DNA of 64,000 bases from Orientallactaga sibirica (lineage: Eukaryota > Chordata > Mammalia > Rodentia > Dipodidae), in the NCBI GenBank assembly GCA_036365145.1, contig JAEOAD010000015.1, forward strand, positions 39,997,001 through 40,061,000. Direction: 5' to 3'. A program made the position numbers and the translations under genes. Positions 54,476 through 64,000 of the stretch are shown here, piece by piece; positions within the stretch are counted from its first letter, which is position 1, and each line of letters starts with the position of its first letter. The notes beneath the pieces are model-generated. The model was not told the origin of the DNA. It ran no database searches and saw only the letters and a list, made by a program, of their open reading frames with translations.

Positions 54476-54594
54476 TCATTTTAAAACCCTTTGCTTGACC
54501 TGCATTCCTCTCTACCCCATTCTCTTGTTCTCTTTGATCCCTTTTACACACAAGCATCTCAGAAAAGTTGTCTACTCACATTCTGAATACTTAG

Positions 54595-54770
54595 CAGTTC
54601 TCATTTATTATTTTTATTTTAATTATCCCTTGTATTTAGGGGATATTTCATGTCCTTTGCAAACATTTAGTTCTCATGTATTTTTTTTTTTGTCTGAGTT
54701 ACTTCAGTTAGTATAATTTTTCCAGGTCCATTCATTTCCCATGATTTGTTTGAACAATTTTTTTTTATCC
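54595..54770 (-). mobile_element. L1 ORF2 fragment, antisense
   Basis: 'gtctgagttacttcagttag' then 'tataatttttccaggtccat' is the reverse of a well-known L1 ORF2 segment. Confidence 0.7.
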
Positions 54771-56234
54771 AGGTTGGGGTCAGAAGTGGAGAAGGAAATG
54801 ACTAAGTCCTGGAGTGGAGGGTTATATCTGACTGGCCGTTCATTCTTACTCAGGAACAAATAATGGGCTTGCTCTCCTTACCTACTAGATCATTCCCATC
54901 GACATTTACACATATTGTTATCTCCTGAAAGTGAGCTTCCCCGGGTGTCCAATTTACTTCTGAATAATGTCCAAAATGCTCCATGTTCCACATAAAGTCT
55001 TCATACCTCATCTCTGCCAGTCTTTCTAGCCTTGCTGTTACCAAAACTTCCTTTGAGTACTATCTGTGGTCTAGCACTTAAAAATAAAAATGGAGAAAAT
55101 GGTTGGGATGTGTTTCAGGCAAGGGAAACAGCAACACAATCAAAAGAGAGTCATGAAGCCACTTCAATCATTTAGGAATATTTGGGGAAATTTTCTTCAT
55201 AATATCAGTAGTGCTTGTGTACACATTTACATACATGTCTCCCACTAGAGAGTAAGCTTCTTTACCCAGGGACTATGCCTTGTTTACTTTCTGTGTCTCA
55301 GAGTCCAGCAAGAGCTCTGCTGCCCACGTTGCCCCTGAACTCTTTTATGACAAGCACAGATGTATCTGTGGCTGCTGGTAGGGCTGACCCAGTCCTTCAG
55401 AGGGAAGGAAAGAGATCAGCCCCTCTATAAGGAAGTGCAGAGATTGACATTTGATGTCAGTTCTAAAAGGAGTTTTTATGGAAGAAGGGGGTCCTAAATG
55501 CATAAATGGGAAAGGTCTACTAGGGATGTCCCTGGATTCTATGGAGCTTACTCATTGTGCTGCAGACCTAAGAGGCAAGGATCTAGAGTCTCTGGGTGAT
55601 GTCTTCAACTCAACATACAAAGCTGAACATCCCATGGTCAGCTACATAGTCTGAAGAATTTGTAACAACAGTAACCTGGACCTGGTCTTCAAGTCTAAAG
55701 CCTGACCCTGTTTTAACATAAAGCTGAGTTCTGATGTTCCATCTACAGGTTCTTTGGAGGATAGGTCAGGGAGATACTCAGGCACTCTGCAAAATCAGCT
55801 GCTTGAAGCATTTGAATTACCAAAATCTGAGGGTGTGGTGGGTGTAGGTGCAGGGAGATGTCAAAGAGCTGAATATTTTCAAGTAAAAGCTTAACATGTT
55901 ATATGATTCCTGCCTGAGAAAGTGACTCAAGCAAGAAAGTATCCTCCCCATCTTAAGGATCCAGGTAAGTACCCAGAATGTAAGTAGGGAATACATAGCC
56001 TCCAAGAGAAAAATGTTACAATTCCCTTGAAGATTAACAATAGTTGAATAACTTACTGTTTTCTACTCTTGATTTCTAGGCTTGTGCTCAGTCCTTACAG
56101 AAGACAAATCCTTCAGTCTCTTAGTGCCTGTCTTTTCTCTGCAATGCTGTATTATATAGCTCTTTTCTTCCCTATTATTTCAAAACCTAAAAGGCCCAGG
56201 TGTTTTACCCTTTGATTTATTTACCTCTGGTCAG

Positions 56235-56343
56235 GTCTGACCCAGCTGCCTTTGAGTCCCGCCTAGAGAAGCGCAGTGAGCTTCGGAAGCAACCAGTGGG
56301 GCACTCCAAGCAAGCTGATTTTATCAAATGTGTGGAGCAGAAG
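56235..56343 (+). CDS. ATPAF1: ATPAF1 exon 2
   Basis: Acceptor 'tctggtcag', donor 'gtaagg'. The first G completes the Arg codon from exon 1; then SDPAAFESRLEKRSELRKQP and VGHSKQADFIKCVEQK. Matches the conserved N-terminal part of the mature protein in mammals as I know it. 109 bases, one plus 36 codons. Confidence 0.95.
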
Positions 56344-56615
56344 GTAAGGCCTGCCTCCTCTTTGTGGTGTTAGCTTACCAGCACTCCTCTGGTTTCTCCA
56401 ACCCTTATCCATGAAGTGGCTTCATTGATGGATCAACTGGATGATCCGAACATAACTTCAGTCTGCTGTTCACAGGGAGTACAGTCTAGTTACAAAGACA
56501 AGATATTCATGCCAATGAGTCACTGAGCTGTGGGAATTAAGGAAAAATTCTTACTGGAGATAGAGCCTGACCTAGGCTGGGAAGAGTTTGGAATTTGAAT
56601 TAAAACAAGACGAGC

Positions 56616-56770
56616 AGGAGCGTGGTGGTGCACACCTTTAATCCCAGTACTCTGGAGGCAGAGGTAGGAGGATCGCCATAAGTTCGAGGCCACCCTGAGA
56701 CTACAGAGTGAATTCCAGGTCAGCCTGGGCAAGAATGAGACCCTATCTCAAAAAAAAAAAAAAAAAAAAA
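56616..56770 (+). mobile_element. B1 SINE
   Basis: Sense, 'gagcgtggtggtgcacacct' to 'gagaccctatctcaaaaa' with an A-tail. Confidence 0.93.
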
Positions 56771-56859
56771 TCAGGAGGGAGTGGGACTTTGATACAGAAC
56801 AAACATTATGTAACATGTTCTGTAAAGGCCCAGATAGTAAATATCTTAGGCTTTCTGGG

Positions 56860-57195
56860 TGTATTTGTTACTTTTCTCACTGTTAGGACCAAATAACTGT
56901 CCAGAAGTAACTTAACAGAGGAAGTTCATAGGATTGAAGTTCATGGGGGTGGGGGGAGTGCATGGCAGGAGGAACTGCTTGGTTTATGATTTTGATCAGG
57001 AAGCAGAGAAAAGCAAGTGCTTACCTGGCTTTCTCCTTTTTCCTTTATATTTAGCTGGGGATCCCAGTCTATGGGGTGGTGCCACCCATAGGCAGTGGGG
57101 GTCTTCCCTTCTCAACTAAACCTCTAGAAACTCCAAGACACATCCTAGGTGATTCCAAATCCTGTCAAGTTGACACTCAAGATTAACCATCAAGT
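56860..57195 (+). mobile_element. Unclassified rodent interspersed repeat
   Basis: 'gtatttgttacttttctcac' at the left and 'aatcctgtcaagttgacact' at the right are phrases that I know from a rodent LTR-like repeat. A related left end occurs at 58425 and 63560. Family not assigned. Confidence 0.45.
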
Positions 57196-57599
57196 ATGTT
57201 GTAACTACTATTATACTGCTATTGTAATGCAAAAGCAAAAACAGACAGCAAGTGAGTGGATGGACATAGCTGTATTCCAACAAAAATGGTTGTTGGGCGG
57301 GATTTAGTTTGCTAACAACCCACCTCCTCCCACATACCTCATTCCTACCCTTGTGGTAAGGAATTTGCTTAAACAGAGGAAGAACTTTGAAAGTGAAGGG
57401 GCTTTTAGGAGACAATGGGGTACTTTGCCCAATTTCTATTTCCCCAGAGCTAAGAAAGAGCTCCACTGACTGGAATATTCCTGGCCTGAAGCAGAGAAAA
57501 CATAGAAAGATGTGTTATGGGTAAAGAAATAGGTTAGGCATTAAACTCCAAGCTGAGGCAATTGGCCTAAGAGATAGAGGCAGAATTATTTACTTGCTA

Positions 57600-57825
57600 A
57601 GAAAATGGGCTCTGGAACCAGATGTCAGAGACTGAATCATAATTTTCACCTGTTAGCTGGGTGTTTCTGGACACATGATGTAATTTCTTTGTACCTCAGT
57701 TTGTCTGTCTGTGAATTAGGAACAATAATGGCACCTATCTCATACAGTCATGCTGAAGATTGAATAAGATGTCATGTAAACTCTTTAGCACCGTCCATAG
57801 CACATATAAGAATTTAATATAGGGG
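57600..57825 (-). mobile_element. MIR relic
   Basis: 'gggctctggaaccagatgtc', 'tttgtacctcagtttgtctg', 'aataatggcacctatctcat' is antisense MIR in the right order. Confidence 0.8.
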
Positions 57826-58062
57826 CTGGAGAGATCACTTAGCAGTTAAGGCACATGCCTGCAAAGCCTAAGGACCCCAGTTCAATTCTCCAGGTCCCAT
57901 GTAAGCCAGATGCGCATGGTGGCACATTCATCTGGAGTTTGTTTGCAGCAACTAGAGGCCCTGGCGTGCCCGTTCTCTCCCTCTCTTTCTCTCTCTCTCC
58001 CCCCCTTCTCTGTCTCTAATAAGTAAATACATAAAAAAATAAATAAACAAAATCTTTAAAAA
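57826..58062 (+). mobile_element. DIP-like SINE
   Basis: Sense, 'ggggctggagagatcactta' to '(AAATAA)'. Confidence 0.93.
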
Positions 58063-58159
58063 GAATTTAACATATACTAGTCATTGTTATCTATAAACAA
58101 TCACAACTGAGGAAAAGTATGCACAAAGTAATGTATAGGAAGATTAGTCTAATACTTTA

Positions 58160-58345
58160 AAAAAATATATTTTATTATTTATTTAAGAGAGAGAGAATTG
58201 GCACGCCAGGGCCTTCCACCATTGCAAATGAACTCCAGACTTGTGCATCCGGCTTCTGTGGGTCCTTGGCAATTGAACCTGGGTCCTTTGGTTTTGTAGG
58301 CAGGAGCCTTAACTGCTAAGCCTTTTGCATACTTTCAACTCCAGC
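58160..58345 (-). mobile_element. DIP-like SINE
   Basis: Antisense, 'tatttaagagagagagaatt' to 'actttcaactccagcccttt', with a small insertion before the end. Inverted partner of 57826-58062. Confidence 0.88.
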
Positions 58346-58419
58346 CCTTTTTTAATACTTTTTGACCATGACCCACAGTAAGAAATACATTTGTAGAGAG
58401 GAAATATGTTAGTTACTTT

Positions 58420-58815
58420 TCTTTCTCTATGACTAAAATATCTGACTAAATGAGGAAGGATTTATATTGGCTCATGGTTTCAGAGGTGTAAGTTCATTAT
58501 GTCAAGGAGAGTATGGCAGACCAGAGAGGTTCACATTATGGGGCTTAGGAAGCAGAAAACAGGGAAATAACAAGATACAGCCCTAAAGACATGTTCCCAG
58601 TAACCTCTTTATTCCAGATAGGCTTTACTTCCTACCTTTCATCACTTCCCAATAATACCATACATAGTTTTATAGATCCAACAAGAGGTTAATCTATTCA
58701 TTAAGTCAGAGACCTAATGATCTAATCATCTCTGGAACAGCCTTCATAGACATCCCCAGAGGTATTCTTTACTAATCCCCTTGGCACCTTGCAGTCCAGT
58801 CAACCACACAAGGAA
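58420..58815 (+). mobile_element. Unclassified rodent interspersed repeat
   Basis: 'ttagttacttttctttctct', 'aggaaggatttatattggct', 'catggtttcagaggtgtaag' and a far end 'gcagtccagtcaaccacaca' resemble the rodent LTR-like repeat also seen at 56860 and 63555. Confidence 0.5.
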
Positions 58816-58912
58816 TAGTAACTGTCACAGGGAGTCTAATTTGATGGAGGGACTAGTAATGCAAAAAGAATTATTGTGAGGGACAAATGGTCTTAAAAAA
58901 AAACATCTTTTC

Positions 58913-59070
58913 AGCTGGGTGTGGTGGCACATGCCTTTAATCCCAGCACTTGGGAGGCAGAAGTAGGAGGATCTCCATGAGTTCGAGGCCACCCTGAGAT
59001 TATGTAGTGAATTCCAGGTCAGCCTGGGCTAGAGTGAGACCCTACCTCGAAAAGCCAAAAAAAAATCTTT
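58913..59070 (+). mobile_element. B1 SINE
   Basis: Sense, near consensus, 'cagctgggtgtggtggcaca' to 'ccctacctcgaaaagcc'. Confidence 0.94.
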
Positions 59071-59410
59071 CCATTTCTCACCTTATCCAGGGCTCAGTGT
59101 GGATCAGAGGGCTGAACACAGGAAGCCCTGAAAGACCAAATTCTGGGAAGGAATTCCTCATACTCATAGTAAAAGGTATAGGATGAGCTCCAGCACTAGG
59201 AGACAGCCATCCTGACAAGTCCTTTCTTATCTCTCCATCTCAGAATCTTAGAGGAAAACTGTCACATAACAATGACTCTCAGAATAATGTGTTATAAAGT
59301 GAAGAGAAGTGAGTTCTCAGGTGCACAACTACTTAATGGATTGAGTACTGCAGTAGCTTGGTTTTCTTAGGAGTAAAATGTAACTTAATATCTTGTATTA
59401 TGTATTTCAG

Positions 59411-59461
59411 GCAGATGCTTTAGGGAAACAGCCAATGAGCAAAGGATTCACTAAGGACAAG
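59411..59461 (+). CDS. ATPAF1: ATPAF1 exon 3
   Basis: A short exon of 17 complete codons, acceptor 'tgtatttcag', donor 'gtaggt'. Encodes ADALGKQPMSKGFTKDK. Phase 0 at both ends, so skipping it would keep the frame. Too short for open-frame searches to find. Confidence 0.94.
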
Positions 59462-59703
59462 GTAGGTTTCTAACTGAATATCAAAATGCAAATCTTATGA
59501 GACATCTATAGTAAGCTGCAAATTTGAGCATATTTACTGTGGTTCAGTGATTATTTGTACAGTGATTTTTCCCCCAGTGGTGAAGACAAGATATTTCTAT
59601 GCATTTCTATGTCCTTGGCATGACCCCTAGCTTAAGTATGAGCCCTATGTTTTTAGACACAATGTGAGGGAAATGCAGTGACACTCCTTTCTGTAAAAAG
59701 TAG

Positions 59704-60165
59704 TTTTGCCAGGTGTGGTGGCGCACACCTTTAATCCCAGCACTTGGGAGGCAGAGGTAGGAGGATTTCCATGAGTGCTAGGCCACCCTGAGAATACAGA
59801 GTGAATTCCAGGTCAGCCTACCTCGAAAAAGTTAAAAAAAAAAAAAAAAAAAAGTAGTTTCAAAACTTAAATAAAAACAATTAAGGCCAGGCATGGTGGT
59901 GTATGCCTTTAATCCCAGCACTTGGGAGGCAGAGTAGGAGGATCACCATGAGTTTGAGGCCACCCTGAGACTACATAGTGAATTCCAGGTCAGCCTGAGC
60001 TAGAGCGAGACCCTACCTCGAAAAAACAACAAAAAAAATAGTTTCAAAAATCAAATAAAAACATTTAGGTCAGGTGTGGTGGTAAACACCTTTAATCCCT
60101 GCACTCGGGAGGCAAAAGTAAGATTGCTGTGAGTTTAAGGCCAGCCTGGGACTTAGTCTGTCATT
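59704..60165 (+). mobile_element. Three sense B1 SINEs in a row
   Basis: Copies at about 59708-59853 (with a shortened tail), 59884-60037 and 60067-60160 (3' end missing). All sense, in ATPAF1 intron 3. Confidence 0.92.
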
Positions 60166-60472
60166 TAGTTTTCCTCACTCCCCTGGTAGAACAACAGCCA
60201 AGGTTTTTCCTTTTACCAGGTGCAAAACACTGCAGGACTACACTGGTAAGAGTGAAGCATTTAGAAGTACATGGTGACCTAATAGATTGTTCCCAGGAAT
60301 AGAACTATAAAAGTCTGTGTAGGCTTGATGGCTCACTTTCTCTGAGCATGCAAGTTTTCTTATGTTGTTCTGTACTTATCAAAGGTTTGCTTCACTGTAC
60401 TGACATTGTTTTCCACAAGGGGGTTGTGTTTTAAATTGTAGATATTCATTGCTATTTCTTTTCTCTTTCAAG

Positions 60473-60535
60473 ACTCTCAGTTCAATCTTTAACATTGAGA
60501 TGGTAAAAGACAAAACTGGAGACGAAATAAAGCAG
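60473..60535 (+). CDS. ATPAF1: ATPAF1 exon 4 (last in window)
   Basis: 21 complete codons, acceptor 'ttttctctttcaag', donor 'gtaatg'. Encodes TLSSIFNIEMVKDKTGDEIK plus Q. The following exon, which should begin with the I-W-Q-Q-Y-F motif of the family, is not in the remaining 3.5 kb. The gene therefore continues past the window. Confidence 0.95.
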
Positions 60536-60889
60536 GTAATGAATGAAAATAAATTGGCATATTCATGAAAATGTGTGCTCTGTGAACCAAATGTGAGAGT
60601 AGACGAGCTCATACACTTTCTGAAACCTTTTTCTAGCCAAAAAGAGAAGTAGTCATAAGGGCCAAATGTGATGAATTACTTGAACAACAGTGGCATAAAA
60701 AAAACTTGTCTGTTTTGGCCTTGCTTTTATATATCTAAATAACTTGTATTTCCCCTTCCTTTCTCATTTCTGTTGCCCATCTCTAATTTAAAATCACCTG
60801 GATCACTGAACTGCCTTTCTAAATAGATTTTCCTGCTCCCATTTCTCCGACTCTCTTATTGTAGCCTCACCAGCTAAGTCCTCTTGCCT

Positions 60890-61115
60890 TATAGGGAGCA
60901 TAGACTACAGAAGCAAACTGCTGGTTTTAAGTCCTCTGCCACTTATGTGTCCAAAGCTGTCTTACTTAGACTGGTTAGTTAACTTTTCAGGGCCTTAGTT
61001 TCCCTACTGCAAAGACTTGATAATAACAGTAATTACTTTGGAAACTTATTTGAGAATTAAATGAGTTAACATGTAAAGGCAGTTAAAACAATACCTGTCA
61101 CCGAGTAAATGTATA
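60890..61115 (-). mobile_element. MIR relic
   Basis: 'cagggccttagtttccctac', 'aattaaatgagttaacatgt' and 'aaaacaatacctgtcaccga' in antisense MIR order. Confidence 0.7.
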
Positions 61116-61659
61116 TTTATGTTTTTAAGTAAATAAATTGTTAGGATGAATAAATAGGTTAGGAACCTGTTTGTAAATGTTCAGTGATACCCCCCTGTTC
61201 CTTTTCTGTATTCATGACCCAAAGACCTTCTATAGAAAGTTTCCTGAACATCTTCATTCAAAGCATTCATGGTCTATGCCTAGTTGGCCATTCCATGTAT
61301 CTTAATTTGCTGGGTATTAAATGTCAGGCTCATTAGGAAACCTCAGGCTGGTTACCCTGAGGAATGCTGCCATATCAGGGGCTCGTTGTTAGTCTCTGCT
61401 GCTGACAGGTTAGGCACTTAGGAGCAGCTGTAGCCAGGTCAGCCTTAGTTAATAGAAGTCCATGTTGTTGAGCCCATACATTACTTGCATCACTGCCACC
61501 ATGGCCACTTTGTTCCTGACCTGTTGGACAGTGACAGTCTCAGGTCCTGTGGCTATTACTTCCTATGTATGCTTTCATTAAATTCTCATAGTCACTGGAA
61601 CATAGGTGCTGTTATTCCCAATTTATAGTTAAGAAAAATTGGACTTAAAAAGAATCAGT

Positions 61660-61822
61660 GTTGCCGGGCGTGGTGGCGCACGCCTTTAATCCCAGCACTC
61701 GGGAGGCAGAGGTAGGAGGATCACCGAGAGTTTGAGGCCACCCTGAGACTACATAGTGAATTCCAGGTCAGCCTGGACCAGAGTGAGACCCTACCTTGCA
61801 AAAACCAAAAAAAAAAAAAAAA
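61660..61822 (+). mobile_element. B1 SINE, near consensus
   Basis: Sense, 'gccgggcgtggtggcgcacg' to 'gagaccctaccttgcaaaaa'. One of the youngest-looking copies. Confidence 0.95.
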
Positions 61823-61825
61823 GAA

Positions 61826-62112
61826 TCAGTGCTAGGCTTAGTTGTTCATACCTATAATCCTAGCACTTGAGAGACTAAGGCAAGAGGATTGGTTTTGTTT
61901 TGTTTTGTTTTGTTTTTGTTTTTTGAGGTAGGCTCTCACTCTAGCTCAGGCTGACCTGGAATTCACTATGTAGTCTCAGGGTAGCCTTGAACTCACGGCA
62001 ATCCTCCCAAGTGCTAGGATTAAAGGCGTGCACCACCACACCTGGCTTGACAAGAGGATTGTTAATTCAAGGTTAGCCTGAGGTACATATTGAGGCCTTG
62101 TCTCAACACAAA
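61826..62112. mobile_element. Old sense B1 split by an antisense B1
   Basis: Outer old B1 in two parts (about 61826-61891 and 62053-62112); inner antisense B1 at about 61892-62048 with TTTTG-rich start. 'caagaggattg' flanks both sides of the inner copy as target-site duplication. Confidence 0.85.
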
Positions 62113-63554
62113 AAGAGAGGTTATAAATAACTTAGCTGGTGGTAGAGCTAAAACCCAAATACATGTCTATTTGACTGCCTCATTTCACTTCAAGGAAGTT
62201 GTACTAGTTGCCATGTATTTCCTTTAGATATTATATCATTTATTTTAGAAAATATTGATGAATACCTATCAAATGTCAGTCTCATTAGAAAACCTCAGGC
62301 TGTTTTGGGAAGAGGTATTGATGGAACATGGGCATGCCATTTAGGGGAGAGAGAAGCCAAGCCTAGGAGGCCTAATCATAGAGGTTCATTTATACTTAGG
62401 GTTTTACATACTAATTTGTGTTGGTTAAGTTAGTCTTTGAGCAGTTGAAGGTCACTTAGACTAGGAAATATCTATCAATCTCATAAGTTTCAGTGTTGAT
62501 TCATAAACTATAATAGAAATCAAATCAAAATAATCAGAATATACTGTCTTTAAAATGAGAAGATGTTTTGGGTAGAGGAGAAGGAGAGGAAGAAGAAAAG
62601 GAGAGACAAGAAAGATAAAAGCAATCTTAGACTGCATTAATATAAATCTTAGGAGGGAATGCTCTTGTACTCTGTTGGTAAGCTAGATCACACTTTGGAT
62701 TTTAACAGGAATGTTGGCAAAGTGGACAAACTAAAGGATAACCTATTTTTTCACACCAGCTCATACAGATGTCACCTTGGTAATGATGCATTTGCCTACT
62801 TCTACTCCTTTGCTAATATTGCCATTCTCTACTTGAAACATGAGTCATCTCCTCCTACCCTATGTGTTCATCTTCCCAACCCTCCTTGTTTATATTGCTC
62901 TTAATCCATGTTCAGAATACAATTGGTTATCCCTCTGGCACTCTTCCTTAACCTGGGTCAAGTGCTTCTTTAAGTAGCTCTGTGTTGGGAACCAGGGCTT
63001 GGACCACAGCTTCTCATGAAAAATTTGGCAACATTAAAAAACATTCTACAACCAAAAATTAATTCAGAATCAAACCCACAGTGAATATGAGGTGTTTCTG
63101 GCAGCACTCACCCATGTTGTATCTCAAACTTTACTGCAACCTTGGTTCTGAACATACAACACTTTGTACTGTTTATTCTGTCATACCATATATATTTAAA
63201 ACAGAGTAATTCATAACATACAGTGGTCTCAAGTCTGAGCTGAGTTTGTATAGTATGACTACAGAATGAGTTTCAGGTCAGCCTGGCCTGGAAACCTATC
63301 TTGGAAAAAAAAATAGTTCTTTTAGGGTAGTGGAGCTATGAACAATTTTTCCTTATCCCTATTTTCCAATTTCATAATATATAAATGTACTCCCTACCAT
63401 TGGGCATTTGCATCATTTGACCTTCAGCTGTGCCCTTCCTGGTTCATTGATGTGAGCCAGAGAGAAGATTTCTGGCTGATATATGATAGACCCAACATAC
63501 TATCTGCTCCTCATAAGTAAGACTTCGTGGAAGCAAGGTTTTAAGAGCTGCCTG

Positions 63555-64000
63555 TAATATGGTATAGCAGTTACCTTCTCGTGACTTGGACAAAATCCCT
63601 GGCCAGAAGAAGTTGATGGAAGGAAAGGGTTTATTTCAGCTTATAGGTGTTTTTTTTTGGGAGGGGGTGTAATCTATCATGGTGGGGAAAGTATGGCAAG
63701 AGAAGACTGTCAGGGGCTGTCACTTCTCTACAGAGGCTCGAAGGAAGTAGTCTGAGTACTGGGCTTAGAGCTGAGCTATGTTACCCCAAAGCCTGCCTCC
63801 AGCAACACACCACCTATAGCGAGGATCCACCTGTCAAAGGCCCAATAACCTTCCCAAATTACCACCAGCTGAGGACCAAGTATTCAAGTATACATGAGCC
63901 TGTGGGGAACATTTTATTTAAGCTACCACATTCTGTCCCTGAGCCCCATAGATTCATGGCCATCTCATGCAAAATGCATTCAGTCCAACTTTAAAAGTCC
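63555..64000 (+). mobile_element. Unclassified rodent interspersed repeat, runs off the window
   Basis: 'gttgatggaaggaaagggtt', 'tatttcagcttataggtgtt', 'accaccagctgaggaccaag' and 'gcattcagtccaacttt' are landmarks of a rodent repeat that I recognise but cannot name with certainty. The 115-residue open frame at 63647-63994 is inside it and is not a gene. Confidence 0.5.

Larger units (their letters stand above)
53064..56234 (+). other. ATPAF1: ATPAF1 intron 1
   Basis: Holds a MIR-like piece (about 53630-53745), an ID copy, an antisense DIP, an antisense L1 scrap and an L2 3' end (about 55225-55330). 54775-55190 and 55440-56230 show nothing that I recognise. Confidence 0.6.
56344..59410 (+). 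other. ATPAF1: ATPAF1 intron 2
   Basis: Contains B1 copies at 56616-56770 and 58913-59070, DIP copies at 57826-58060 (+) and 58160-58345 (-), a MIR and two unclassified rodent repeat pieces. See separate entries. Confidence 0.7.
60536..64000 (+). other. ATPAF1: ATPAF1 intron 4, incomplete
   Basis: Holds an antisense MIR (about 60890-61110), B1 copies at 61660-62110 and a rodent repeat at the end. 61110-61655 and 62115-63050 show no recognisable element apart from a pair of 32-base similar segments (61318, 62269). Confidence 0.6.

Noticed and set aside
63647..63994. 115-codon open frame at the window end
   Set aside because: Located inside a rodent interspersed repeat and begins in its T/G-rich stretch.
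60540..64000. Search for ATPAF1 exon 5
   Set aside because: The expected I-W-Q-Q-Y-F start and following conserved block were not found in any frame; the exon must lie beyond the window.

Overview
This is a stretch of mammalian nuclear DNA, most likely from a dipodoid rodent (jerboa group). It has large spliced genes with GT-AG introns, no bacterial-style gene packing, and a very heavy load of rodent-type SINEs. The three commonest are a B1 family whose body reads through 'ctgagactacatagtgaa', a tRNA-derived SINE of the B2 superfamily that I call DIP-like (the B2-superfamily branch described from jerboas), and older B4-like (tRNA plus B1) elements. Ancient MIR, L2, L1 and LTR relics are also present. 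The organism call rests on the SINE types and is an inference.

Three protein-coding genes are recognisable, in an order that matches human 1p33. (1) EFCAB14, + strand, from before base 1 to about 40.5 kb: eight coding exons (1777-37060) cover the lumenal coiled-coil region and the C-terminal EF-hand; the exons for the cytoplasmic N-terminus and membrane anchor lie upstream of the window. A long 3'UTR follows. (2) TEX38, - strand, 48411-47001: two coding exons for a small testis-type single-pass membrane protein. (3) ATPAF1, + strand, from a CpG-island promoter at about 52.5 kb: exons 1-4 lie at 52807-60535 and the rest is beyond the window. TEX38 and ATPAF1 are divergently oriented, about 4.3 kb apart.

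The most notable coding observations are in EFCAB14. An exon remnant at 25704-25791 keeps its acceptor, donor and recognisable coding content but carries a one-base insertion and an in-frame stop; skipping it leaves the reading frame intact. The exon at 20740 appears to have lost its ancestral acceptor, leaving an H-F-L-K coding remnant in the intron. ATPAF1 has an in-frame upstream ATG in good context that would add 27 acidic residues ahead of the mitochondrial presequence.

The rest is introns and intergenic DNA. I annotate individual SINEs and clusters, two antisense L1 3' ends in a row (27.0-30.2 kb), a split sense L1 (40.7-41.7 kb), L2 and LTR relics around TEX38, large purine-rich microsatellites, and several nested insertions with visible target-site duplications. 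Repeat boundaries are by eye, usually good to 5-15 bases. I see no CRISPR array, no functional RNA gene and no sign of a novel multigene system; the window looks like ordinary, repeat-rich rodent euchromatin with some lineage-specific exon changes.
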